Below are positions 1 through 8,356 of a DNA stretch of 64,000 nt, one piece after another. The notes under the pieces are model-generated. The model had not been told where the DNA came from. It did not search any database and saw only the letters and a list, made by a program, of their open reading frames with translations. Numbering within the stretch: the stretch's first letter is position 1; the number at the start of each line of letters is the position of its first letter. The translations under genes were made by a program, and so were the position numbers. The DNA is from Sphingomonas faeni (GTDB lineage Bacteria; Pseudomonadota; Alphaproteobacteria; Sphingomonadales; Sphingomonadaceae), in assembly GCF_023195535.1 (NCBI RefSeq), contig NZ_JALPNF010000003.1, forward strand, positions 372,001-436,000, in the 5' to 3' direction.

Positions 1-1833
1 GCAAAAGGCGGAGGCGCTCGGGGCTCTGCACCACGTCGCAGAAATCGAGGATCGTCTTGAAGTCGCTGAGGTCGCGTTTGAACGCGGTGGCGGACATCAG
101 CAGGTGCCAACGGACCAGCCACGCGACCGTTTCCGTCTCGGCGGCGGTCAGCCCGAAGCGTGGGCACAGGCGCTGCGCCACCTCCGCACCGAGAATCGAA
201 TGATCGCCGCCGCGGCCCTTGGCGATATCGTGCAACAGCACCGCGACATACAAAGCGCGCCGCGACACGATCTGCTCGAAGATCGCGCTGGCGAGCGGAT
301 GCTCCTCCTTCAACACGCCGTTCTCGATGCGCGCGAGCAGGCCGATCGCGCGGATGGTGTGCTCGTCGACGGTGTAGTGGTGATACATGTCGAACTGCAT
401 CTGCGCGACGACACGCGCGAAGTCGGGCACGAACCGGCCGAACACGCCCGCCTCGTTCATCCAGCGCAGCACGAGTTCGGGATCGCGTGGTGAGGTCAGC
501 ACGTCGAGGAACAGCGCGTTGGCGGTCGGGCTGTTCCGAACGTCATCGACCAGTTTGGCGTCGCGGGCGGCGGCACGCATCGCCAGCGGATGGATCTCGA
601 CGCCGTGCTTGTCGGCGAGTTGGAAGATCTCGATCAGGCGTTCGGGATCTACTTGAAAGAAGTCGTCGCTAGGTAGCGCCAACCGGCCGCGATCGAGCAC
701 GAAACCGTTGAGCTTGCGCGGTGAACGACGGATCGTCGGCAACCCGAAACGGCGGCCGCGCGCGGCGAACTTCTCGTCGAGATGCGCGAGGAACACGCCG
801 CTGAGCGTGCCGACCGTCTTCGCCTGCAGGAAATAGAACTGCATGAATCGCTCGACCTTCGATTTCCCCGGTCGATCGGAAAAGCGCATCCGGTCGGCGA
901 TCTCGCGTTGCAGGTCGAACGTCAGCCGATCCTCGGCGCGGCCGGTGATGCTGTGGAGATGGCAGCGGACCGCCTGGAAGAAATTGTCGGCGCGGTGGAA
1001 CAGCCGGTATTCGGCTTTGGTGAACAACCCGACCTCGACCAGCTCGGCGGCGCGTTGGACGTCGTAGATGTATTTGCCGATCCAAAACAATGCGTGAAGA
1101 TCGCGCAGGCCGCCCTTGCCCTCTTTGACATTGGGTTCAACGACATAGCGGGTGTCGCCCATCTTGCGGTGGCGCGCGTCGCGTTCGGCGAGCTTGTCGG
1201 CGATGAAGGTGCGCGCGGTGTCGGCCTGGACCTCGGTCTTGAAGCGGTGCGATGCCTGTTCGTAGAGGTCGGCATCGCCGCAGACGTAGCGTGCTTCGAG
1301 CAACGCGGTGCGGACGGTGACGTCACCCTTGGCCTGACGCACCATTTCGTCGAGCGAGCGGCTGGACTGGCCGAGCTTCAGACCGAGATCCCACAGCGCG
1401 TACAGCATCGATTCGATCACGCGCTCGGCCCAAGGGGTCTGCTTGCCGGGGGTGAGGAAGCCGATATCGACATCCGAATGCGGCGCCATTTCCGCACGCC
1501 CATAGCCGCCGACGGCGATGATCGTCAGCCGCTCGCCGATCGTCGGGTTGGGCAGCGGGTAGAGTCGCTGGGTGGTGAAATCGAACAGGATGCGGAGCAG
1601 CTGATCGATGAGATACGCCTGCGCACCCGCTGCTTCGAGCCCGCGCGACGGATGTTCGACGAGGCGGCGTTCGACTTCGACCCGGCCGGCCTCGAGTGCT
1701 GCCTTCAGTAGCGTTGTCGCGTCGCGGCGGAGCGCGGTGGCGTCCTCGCCGTGCAGCGTGGCGATGGTTTCGGCGACGGCGCGGCGATCGATGATCGTGC
1801 GGCGGTTGGGGAGGTGATCGAAGCGGCCTATCA
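1..1833 (-). CDS. glnD: Bifunctional PII uridylyltransferase / uridylyl-removing enzyme GlnD (3' part beyond the window)
   Basis: GlnD adds UMP to, and removes it from, the PII nitrogen-signalling protein in response to glutamine. The frame is open from an ATG at 1833 to the window edge, 611 codons, so the C-terminus is cut off. The nucleotidyltransferase signature is visible at about residues 109-123 (GGYGRAE followed by SDVD). An HD-type phosphohydrolase motif (LLHDIAKGRGGDHS) lies near residues 520-555. The two ACT domains expected at the C-terminus of the roughly 900-residue family would lie to the left of base 1. The gene is divergent from hom, which starts 93 bp away. Identification is secure from the two domain signatures in the right order. 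Confidence 0.95.
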
Positions 1834-1926
1834 TGTCGCCTCAGATAGGGGCGGCGGCGTGTCGCGTCATCAGGATTGCGCAAAGTCGCCGCGAAACGTA
1901 ACCGGACGCGCGAGTGGAGGACGAAA

Positions 1927-3231
1927 ATGAGCGAACCATTGCGCGTGGCCCCGTTGAAAGTGGCTCTGGCCGGGCTGGGGACTGTCGGCGGCGGGGTGAT
2001 CCGGCTGCTGGATGCGAACCGCGAGTTGATTGCGCGGCGGGCGGGGCGCGAGATCGAGATCGTCGCGGTGTCCGCACGCGATCGCGGCAAGGATCGCGGC
2101 GTCGATCTGTCGCGGTTCGCCTGGGTCGACGACACGACCGCGCTGGCGAAGCAACCAGGGGCGGATGTCGTGGTCGAGTTGATCGGCGGTTCCGATGGCC
2201 CGGCGTTGACGCTGGCCCGCAGCACGCTGGGGGCAGGACGGAGTTTCGTCACCGCGAACAAGGCGATGATCGCGCATCACGGGCTCGAGCTGGCGCAGGC
2301 GGCCGAGGCAGCGGGCGTCGCGCTGAAGTTCGAGGCGGCGGTCGCTGGCGGCATCCCGGTCATCAAGGGGCTGCGTGAAGGTGCGGCGGCGAACGAGATC
2401 GCGCGGGTGTACGGAATTCTCAACGGGACCTGCAATTTCATCCTGTCGAAGATGGAGTCCGAAGGTCGCGATTTTGCCGAGGTGCTGGCGGAGGCGCAGG
2501 CGCTGGGGTTCGCCGAGTCCGATCCGAGCTTCGACATCGACGGGGTAGATGCCGCGCACAAGCTGTCGATCCTGGCCGCGGTCGCGTTCGGGACCCAGCC
2601 GGCGTTCGACGACGTCGGGGTGAGCGGCATCCGGAATCTGCTGGGGGCGGACATCGCCGAGGCGGCGGCGCTGGGCTATCGCGTGCGTCTCCTCGGGTTG
2701 GCGGAAGCGGGCGCGGCCGGGCTGTTCCAGCGCGTGCATCCGCATCTCGTGCCGATCGATCATCCGCTGGCGCATGTGACGGGGTCGCTCAACGCCGTCG
2801 TGGCGGAGGGCAATTTCGTCGGCCGGTTGCTGTTCCAAGGCGCAGGGGCAGGTGATGGGCCAACCGCGAGCGCTGTCGTGGCGGATCTGATCGACATCGC
2901 GCGTGGAGAGTTCGGGCCGCCGTTCGCGATGCCGGTGGTGTCGCTCACTGCTGCGTCGAAAGCGGATAGCGGCGAGCGGCGGGGGCGTGCGTATTTGCGG
3001 TTCACCGTCGCGGACCGGGTCGGCGTGCTGGCCGAGATCGCGGCGGCGATGCGGGATGCGGGTGTGTCGATCGAGAGCCTGATCCAGCGGGGGGCGATTG
3101 CGGACGGCAGCGTGCTGGTGGCGATCGTGACGCATGAGAGCCCGGAGCGGTCGATCGCCCAGGCGTTGGAGAAATTGCGGGGGTCGCAGAGCCTGGTGGG
3201 CCAGCCGATGTGGATGCATATTCTGGATTGA
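1927..3231 (+). CDS. hom: Homoserine dehydrogenase
   Basis: Reduces aspartate semialdehyde to homoserine with NAD(P)H in the threonine and methionine branch. The N-terminal Rossmann motif GLGTVGGG begins about residue 14. The family signature GILNGTCNFIL, followed by a DIDGVDAAHK stretch, lies in the middle. A C-terminal ACT domain (FTVADRVGVLAEIAAAM) gives the allosteric site expected for threonine feedback. The frame is open further upstream, but ATG 1927 is chosen because GGAGG lies about six bases before it; that gives 434 residues, the usual length. Its 3' end faces a minus-strand gene across a palindromic repeat. Confidence 0.96.
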   Translation: MSEPLRVAPLKVALAGLGTVGGGVIRLLDANRELIARRAGREIEIVAVSARDRGKDRGVDLSRFAWVDDTTALAKQPGADVVVELIGGSDGPALTLARSTLGAGRSFVTANKAMIAHHGLELAQAAEAAGVALKFEAAVAGGIPVIKGLREGAAANEIARVYGILNGTCNFILSKMESEGRDFAEVLAEAQALGFAESDPSFDIDGVDAAHKLSILAAVAFGTQPAFDDVGVSGIRNLLGADIAEAAALGYRVRLLGLAEAGAAGLFQRVHPHLVPIDHPLAHVTGSLNAVVAEGNFVGRLLFQGAGAGDGPTASAVVADLIDIARGEFGPPFAMPVVSLTAASKADSGERRGRAYLRFTVADRVGVLAEIAAAMRDAGVSIESLIQRGAIADGSVLVAIVTHESPERSIAQALEKLRGSQSLVGQPMWMHILD

Positions 3232-3270
3232 TTGGGGGCGGTAATGACTGCCAATCCCGTCTAAAAGCGA

Positions 3271-3372
3271 CCACCCCGGCGAAGGCCGGGGCCCAGTTGG
3301 AGAGGTCGCAGTAACGGCGCGCGCGCTTCGTTAGCTTCGTCTCCCAACTGGGTCCCCGCCTTTGCGGGGGAA
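3271..3372. repeat. Intergenic palindrome, family P1 (copy 1)
   Basis: Left arm CCCCGGCGAAGGCCGGGG, then CCCAGTTGG, faces the right arm CCCAACTGGGTCCCCGC and TTTGCGGGGG across a loop containing GTAACGGCG. It lies between the convergent ends of hom and the minus-strand gene at 3409. Related copies occur near 11711, 29969, 57945 and 62779. Confidence 0.85.
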
Positions 3373-3408
3373 ACACTTTGGTTGGTCCGGTGGAAGACTT
3401 GCCGGATT

Positions 3409-3870
3409 TTATTTCACCGGATCATCCAGCACGATCGGCACGCGGTTCGACGTATCCGGCTTCTTGCGGAACTTGCCGGCCACGTCGCGCACCAGTGCCA
3501 TCGGGTCCTTGCCCTCGCCATTCTCGCAGCAGCTATGCGGATCGATCAGCGCGCCGATGCCGCGGATCAGGACGACCGGGACCGTCAGCAAATCCACGCC
3601 GGTACAGCCACCCGGCGGGCAGGGTCGCCCGGCATTGTCGAGCGCGGCGCGCGGATCGCCGGTCGGCTGGCGCGGGCGGTCCTGGGGCAGGCGCTCGTCG
3701 GGGAGGGGCAGGCGCTGCTCGGACGTGCCCTTGCCGCCACAGACGACGACTTCGCTCGGGCTCGAACCGGGGCAGGCGGGCGGGTTCAGGATCGACCAGC
3801 TTTGCGGGGGCGGTGCGACGACCGGCGTTGTGCCGACGGCGGCTTGCAACAGGATCGACAGCAGGATCAC
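3409..3870 (-). CDS. Small secreted protein of unknown function, VCG-RLP motif paralogue A
   Basis: A 153-residue protein starting with a short hydrophobic segment (MILLSILLQAAVG), probably a signal peptide or anchor. It shares with its upstream neighbour a SIL..P.C segment, the motif VVVCGG, then RLPLPDER, and a C-terminal KKPDT..RVPI.LD.PV block, so the two are tandem duplicates. Several cysteines (PPACP, VVVCGG, PCPPGGC, HSCC) suggest an oxidised extracytoplasmic protein. It is the last of three such genes read in the same direction, 15 bp after the previous one. Function unknown; I recognise no domain. Confidence 0.75.
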   Translation of the reverse strand: MILLSILLQAAVGTTPVVAPPPQSWSILNPPACPGSSPSEVVVCGGKGTSEQRLPLPDERLPQDRPRQPTGDPRAALDNAGRPCPPGGCTGVDLLTVPVVLIRGIGALIDPHSCCENGEGKDPMALVRDVAGKFRKKPDTSNRVPIVLDDPVK

Positions 3871-3885
3871 GGCGCCCCCTAAATC

Positions 3886-4302
3886 CTAGTTGACCGTACC
3901 GACGGGACCGTCGAGGTCGATCGGCACGCGACCACGCGTATCGGGCTTCTTTGCCAGCGCGCTCTTGATCAGCCCAACCGCCGCCTTGGCGATCGGGGCG
4001 ATCGGGGGACCGAATCCGACCTGGCACCCCCATTGGCTGGCCGCACACGGCGTACCCTCCAGTTGTAATGCTCGGGCTGCGCTGAGTTCGGGATTCGACG
4101 CGACCGCGCGGTCGGGGGGGCCGCGCTCGTCCGGCAGCGGCAGGCGTGGGCTGTTCGCCGCGGGGCCCCCGCAGACGATGACGTCGTTGCCGTCCTTCGA
4201 GGCGGCCGCGCATGGATCGACCAAAATCGAAAAACGCTCCGGCGCCGCGGTCGGAGACGGTGTGGCGACTTGCATCAGTGTGGACAGGATGACGGCGAAC
4301 AT
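3886..4302 (-). CDS. Small secreted protein of unknown function, VCG-RLP motif paralogue B
   Basis: A 138-residue protein if read from ATG 4302, which places a hydrophobic N-terminus (MFAVILSTLMQVATP) at the start as in paralogue A. An upstream in-frame start would add a basic, non-hydrophobic tail and overlap the neighbour. It carries DVIVCGG, RLPLPDER, a cysteine pair in the middle and the same C-terminal KKPDT.GRVPI.LDGPV block as paralogue A. It lies 13 bp after paralogue C and 15 bp before A, so the three look like one transcription unit. Function unknown. Confidence 0.75.
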   Translation of the reverse strand: MFAVILSTLMQVATPSPTAAPERFSILVDPCAAASKDGNDVIVCGGPAANSPRLPLPDERGPPDRAVASNPELSAARALQLEGTPCAASQWGCQVGFGPPIAPIAKAAVGLIKSALAKKPDTRGRVPIDLDGPVGTVN

Positions 4303-4315
4303 CGAACGGACCCTT

Positions 4316-4651
4316 CTATGGTGCCGGCTTGCGGAACGATGTCCCGCCTTCGCCACCCACGGTCATGCTGACTCCCGCCATCCCGCCACCGACCTGGAAC
4401 GGACCGAGATCGGCGAGTGGCGACGTGCGGCGGAGCAAGCGAGTCCGTTCGTTGCGGACGCTCTCATGCTTGGGATCGCCAGCGTCATGGACGACGAACG
4501 GCACACGAAACCGGTCCGCGGTACGCATGCCGCAGACGGTGATGTCGGTTTCGTCCGCGCTCTGGATACAGGGTTGCTCGGCGGCCATTCGCGCCTTTGC
4601 GGTTGCCATCAGGGGGTCTTCGATCAGTATCGACAGCAGCATCGCGAGCAT
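4316..4651 (-). CDS. Small secreted protein of unknown function, VCG motif paralogue C
   Basis: A 111-residue protein with a hydrophobic start (MLAMLLSILIEDP). ATG 4651 is preferred because GGGAG lies six bases upstream; ATGs at 4657 and 4672 in the same frame are alternatives. It has a cysteine about ten residues before DITVCG, then RFRVPF where A and B have RLPLP. It lacks the C-terminal KKPDT block, so it is the most diverged of the trio. First gene of the presumed three-gene unit, 55 bp after the CoA-binding protein gene. Function unknown. Confidence 0.65.
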   Translation of the reverse strand: MLAMLLSILIEDPLMATAKARMAAEQPCIQSADETDITVCGMRTADRFRVPFVVHDAGDPKHESVRNERTRLLRRTSPLADLGPFQVGGGMAGVSMTVGGEGGTSFRKPAP

Positions 4652-4706
4652 CGGCATCTCCCGGACAGACATTCAGACTGACCGCGATCGCGCGCCGGGG
4701 CAAGCA

Positions 4707-5138
4707 TCATTGCTCGATCTTGGCGACTCCAAGCCTGGCAATGTCGATCGCCGGGCAGCGATCCATCACGACTTTCAGCCCTGCCGTCTCGGCGCGCGCT
4801 GCCGCGTCCTCGTTGATGACGCCGAGTTGCATCCAAACCGCCTTCGCACCCGCTGCAATCGCCTGATCGACCGTCTCACCGGCGGCTGACGAATTGCGGA
4901 AGATATCGACGATGTCGATCGGGTCGCCGAGTTGCGATAGCTCGCGGAAGACGAACTCGCCGTGGATATGCTCGCCGGTGATCTGCGGATTGACCGGGAT
5001 CACGCGGTAGCCGTGTGCCTGGAGCTTGGCCATCACGCCGTAGGAAGGGCGGTCCGGGCGATCGGACGCGCCAATCATCGCGATCGTCCGTGCGCCTTCG
5101 AGCAAGGCTTTGATGTCGGCATCGGCGGTCAACGGCAT
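4707..5138 (-). CDS. CoA-binding domain protein (YccU type)
   Basis: A 143-residue single-domain protein with a CoA-binding Rossmann-like fold: TIAMIGASDRPDRPSYGV near residues 18-35 is the nucleotide-loop signature, followed by GYRVIPVNP and DIVDIFRNS. It ends in KAVWMQLGVINE and VVMDRCPAIDI, as in the YccU/YmaD group. The cytosolic role in this family is unclear. It is read in the same direction as mrp upstream and the secreted-protein trio downstream; a shared transcript is possible but not shown. Confidence 0.9.
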   Translation of the reverse strand: MPLTADADIKALLEGARTIAMIGASDRPDRPSYGVMAKLQAHGYRVIPVNPQITGEHIHGEFVFRELSQLGDPIDIVDIFRNSSAAGETVDQAIAAGAKAVWMQLGVINEDAAARAETAGLKVVMDRCPAIDIARLGVAKIEQ

Positions 5139-5236
5139 CGATGCCTCCTGTCGGGGGAAACCTGGTCCGCTCGTACCGCAACTCTACGCGTCGGGTACGA
5201 CCGGTAATCAGACAACGTAGATCGGGCTCGCGGGTT

Positions 5237-6187
5237 TCACAGTTTTCCGAGCCATGCGACGACCTGAGCCGCAATCGGCATGAACACAGTATCGTCGGGG
5301 TTCGAAGCCGGCGGCGTCCCCGCATCGGACGCGGTGCGGATCGAAATCGTCAGCGGCACGCGGCCGAGGAACGGGATGCCGAGCTCGCGCGCCGCTGCCT
5401 CCGCGCCGCCATTGCCGAACGGGTCCGACGCCTCGCCGCAATGCGGACAGATATAGCCGGCCATGTTCTCGACGAGACCTATGATGGGAATGCCGGCCTT
5501 CTCGAACAGGTCGATCGCGCGGCGCGCGTCGATCAGCGCGAGATCCTGTGGGGTCGAGACGATCACCGCGCCCGCCGGGCGGTATTTCTGGACCATCGTC
5601 AGCTGGACGTCGCCGGTCCCGGGCGGGAGATCGAGTACGAGCGTATCGGTCAGGCCCCAGTCCGCCTCGACCAGCTGGCCGAGCGCACCCGCCGCCATCG
5701 GCCCGCGCCAGGCGATCGCCTTGCCCGGTTCGACGAGCTGGCCCATCGACAGCAACGGAACGCCGTACGGGGTCGGGACCGGATCGAGCACCTTGTCCTT
5801 GGCGGTCGGGCGGGTGCCCTCGACATTCATCAGGCGAGGCTGGGACGGCCCGTAGATATCGGCGTCGACCAGCCCGACGCGGCGACCGGCACGCGACATC
5901 GCGATGGCGAGGTTGGCGGCGAGCGTCGATTTGCCGACGCCGCCCTTGCCGCTGGCGACCGCGATCAGCCGGCGGGTCGAGCGTTCGGCGGTCACCGCGA
6001 TCCGTACTTCGGTCACCCCGGGCTGCGTCGCGGCCATCCGCACGGTCGCCTCCAGCGCATCGCGCGCCTGCGGATCGAGCCCGGTGGCATCGATGATGAT
6101 GCCTGCTCGTGTTCCTTCGAGCCGGACGGTCGCCCGCTTGCCCGCCACTGCGGCAACCGCCGCCTTTACCGCTTCGATATCGATCAT
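5237..6187 (-). CDS. mrp: Mrp/ApbC-family iron-sulfur cluster carrier ATPase
   Basis: A P-loop ATPase that binds and delivers Fe-S clusters to apoproteins. At 316 residues it has an N-terminal MIP18-like segment (residues 1-65), the deviant Walker A SGKGGVGKST at about 79-88, DADIYGPSQP, the DLPPGTGD switch motif, and a YICPHCGE pair of cysteines that would bridge a cluster across the dimer. ATG 6187 is the natural start. It is divergent from hflK, 70 bp away. Confidence 0.95.
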   Translation of the reverse strand: MIDIEAVKAAVAAVAGKRATVRLEGTRAGIIIDATGLDPQARDALEATVRMAATQPGVTEVRIAVTAERSTRRLIAVASGKGGVGKSTLAANLAIAMSRAGRRVGLVDADIYGPSQPRLMNVEGTRPTAKDKVLDPVPTPYGVPLLSMGQLVEPGKAIAWRGPMAAGALGQLVEADWGLTDTLVLDLPPGTGDVQLTMVQKYRPAGAVIVSTPQDLALIDARRAIDLFEKAGIPIIGLVENMAGYICPHCGEASDPFGNGGAEAAARELGIPFLGRVPLTISIRTASDAGTPPASNPDDTVFMPIAAQVVAWLGKL

Positions 6188-6257
6188 CGTGGCCAGATAG
6201 GGCCGCTAAGGGCGCTTGGCACTGTTTTTCCGCCGCCGCACACCTATAAAGGTTGGT

Positions 6258-7391
6258 ATGACGATCTTCTCGCGCTGGTTCCGGCGCCCCGATATCCTCG
6301 CCACCGAAACACCGAAAGGCCCTTGGGGCGGTTCGGGCGACGACGGTAACCCTGGTCCGCGCAATCCCTGGGCCCTGCCGCCCGGCGGTCGCAAACCCGC
6401 GGCCAAGCCGACCGCGCTCGACGAGTTCCTGCGCAAGGCTCGTGGCTCGGGTGGCGGGGGCGGCGGCAATGGCGGCTTCGGCGGCCTGCCGTCGGGCGCC
6501 AATGCCCGTGCGCTCTGGGCGATCGGCGTCGCGATCATTGCGGTCGTCTGGATCCTGTTCACCGCGATTCACCAGATCGGCCCGCAGCAGCGCGGCGTCG
6601 TCACCTATTTCGGCAAATATGCAGGCACGCTCGATCCGGGTATCCGCCTGACGATGCCCGCGCCGATCGCCAATGTGATGGTGGTCGACGTGCAGAAGAT
6701 CCGCACCGACAACTTCCCCGTAGGCGAAGGCGAGAACCTGACGCTCACCGGCGACCAGAACATCATCGATCTGGCCTATTCGGTGCGCTGGGACATTGCC
6801 GATCCGCGCGATTATGTGTTCCAGCTCGCCGAGCCGAACGACACGGTTCGCGCCGCCGCCGAGAGCGCGATGCGCGCGGTGGTCGCGACGACCACGCTCG
6901 ACCAGGCGATCGGTACGGGACGCACGGTAATCGAACAGCGCGTCGCGGAGATGACGCAGCAGATCCTCAACGACTATAAGTCCGGCGTCCGCATCCAGGG
7001 CGTCGCGATCAAGCAGGCCGCTGCGCCGGCACGGATCGTCGAGGACTTCAACGCCGTCACCGCCGCGCAGCAGGAGGCGATCGCCAACCTCAACCAGTCG
7101 CGCTCCTATGCGCAGCAGGTCGTGGCCCGCGCGCAGGGCGAGGCCGCGTCGTTCGACAAGGTTTACGAGCAGTATCGCCTCGCCCCCGAGGTGACGCGTC
7201 GCCGCATGTATTACGAGACGATGGAGGCTGTGCTCGCAAAGAGCGACAAGACGATCGTCGAGACGCCGGGCGGAGTGGTGCCGTACCTGCCGCTATCGAA
7301 CGCCAAGCGTTTGCCGAACCCCGAGGCTGTCCAGTCGACGCCAGCGCCGGCCGCGGCGGCGGCTGCCCCTCAGTCTGGAGCTGCCCAGTGA
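6258..7391 (+). CDS. hflK: FtsH protease modulator HflK
   Basis: SPFH-domain inner-membrane protein that forms a complex with HflC around FtsH and limits its proteolysis. The N-terminal 75 residues are Gly/Pro-rich and cytoplasmic. One membrane span follows (ALWAIGVAIIAVVWILF), then the SPFH domain starting about GPQQRGVVTYFGK, and a low-complexity Ala/Pro tail. ATG 6258, with AAGG upstream, gives the canonical MTIFSRWF start; an in-frame TTG at 6216 is rejected. The stop overlaps the start of hflC by four bases (GTGA), indicating translational coupling. Confidence 0.96.
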   Translation: MTIFSRWFRRPDILATETPKGPWGGSGDDGNPGPRNPWALPPGGRKPAAKPTALDEFLRKARGSGGGGGGNGGFGGLPSGANARALWAIGVAIIAVVWILFTAIHQIGPQQRGVVTYFGKYAGTLDPGIRLTMPAPIANVMVVDVQKIRTDNFPVGEGENLTLTGDQNIIDLAYSVRWDIADPRDYVFQLAEPNDTVRAAAESAMRAVVATTTLDQAIGTGRTVIEQRVAEMTQQILNDYKSGVRIQGVAIKQAAAPARIVEDFNAVTAAQQEAIANLNQSRSYAQQVVARAQGEAASFDKVYEQYRLAPEVTRRRMYYETMEAVLAKSDKTIVETPGGVVPYLPLSNAKRLPNPEAVQSTPAPAAAAAAPQSGAAQ

Positions 7392-8254
7392 ACGCCGTGA
7401 GTTTCCGCAATCCGATCGTGGCCGGGATCGTCGCGCTGCTGCTGGTGATCCTCGCCGCCGCGACCTTTGCGATCGTGCCCGAGACCAAGCAGGCGGTGAT
7501 CCTGCGCTTCGGCCAGCCGATCCGCACGGTGAACGCGTGGCAGCCCAACACCGCGTTCGGCCAGACCGGTGCGGGCCTGATCGCCCCCATCCCGTTCGTC
7601 GACCGGATCGTCTGGATCGACAAGCGCGTGCAGGATCTGGAGCTCGACAACACGCTGGTGCTGTCGACCGACCAGCTGCGGCTCGAAGTCGATGCGTACG
7701 CCCGCTACCGGATCGTCGATCCGCGGAAGATGCGCAACGCGGTCGGCAGCGAGGACCGGATCCCCGATCAGCTTCGCCCGATCCTCGGTTCGGCGCTGCG
7801 TAACGAACTCGGCAAGCGGCGCTTCGTCGAACTGCTGAGCCCCGAGCGCTCCGAACTGATGGACAACATCCAGAAGGGCCTCCAGCGCGTCGCCAGCCAG
7901 TACGGCGTCGAGATTGTCGATGTCCGTATCAAGCAGGCGAACCTCCCCGTCGGCCTGCCGCTCGAAAGCGCGCTCAAGCGCATGTCGAGCGCACGCCAGC
8001 AGGAGGCGATCACGATCCGTGCCGAAGGCCAGAAGCAGGCGCAGATCGTGCGTGCGCAGGCCGATGCGGATTCGGCGAAGATCTATGCCGAGAGCTTCGG
8101 CAAGGACGCCGATTTCTACGACTTCTACCGCGCGATGCAGTCGTATCGACACACGTTCGGCGCGGATGGCGGGCCGGCGCCCGAAGGATCGACCTCGATC
8201 ATTCTTTCGCCGAACAACAGCTATCTGCGGGAATTCGAGGGCCGCGGGCGTTGA
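7388..8254 (+). CDS. hflC: FtsH protease modulator HflC
   Basis: Partner of HflK. At 288 residues it has an N-terminal membrane anchor (IVAGIVALLLVILAAATFAIV) and an SPFH domain with the conserved ETKQAVILRFGQP opening. It starts with GTG 7388 inside the hflK stop codon region. The typical ADSAKIYAESFGKDADFYDFYRAMQSY C-terminal part, given here only as a descriptor of residues about 225-255, is intact. degP follows 102 bp downstream, so membrane and periplasmic quality-control genes are grouped here. Confidence 0.96.
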   Translation: MNAVSFRNPIVAGIVALLLVILAAATFAIVPETKQAVILRFGQPIRTVNAWQPNTAFGQTGAGLIAPIPFVDRIVWIDKRVQDLELDNTLVLSTDQLRLEVDAYARYRIVDPRKMRNAVGSEDRIPDQLRPILGSALRNELGKRRFVELLSPERSELMDNIQKGLQRVASQYGVEIVDVRIKQANLPVGLPLESALKRMSSARQQEAITIRAEGQKQAQIVRAQADADSAKIYAESFGKDADFYDFYRAMQSYRHTFGADGGPAPEGSTSIILSPNNSYLREFEGRGR

Positions 8255-8356
8255 GCCTGCGGAACCTTTGAACCCCGGTTCATATTCAAGCATCATTCAG
8301 GACGGTGTGGCTAAGCGCCACCTGTTTCGATTGATGAAACGAGAGGACAACATCTA

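Noticed and set aside
8255..8356. Possible heat-shock or EcfG-type promoter before degP (GGAAC near 8260)
   Set aside because: The GGAAC box has no matching downstream box at the expected distance. I could not support a specific sigma factor.
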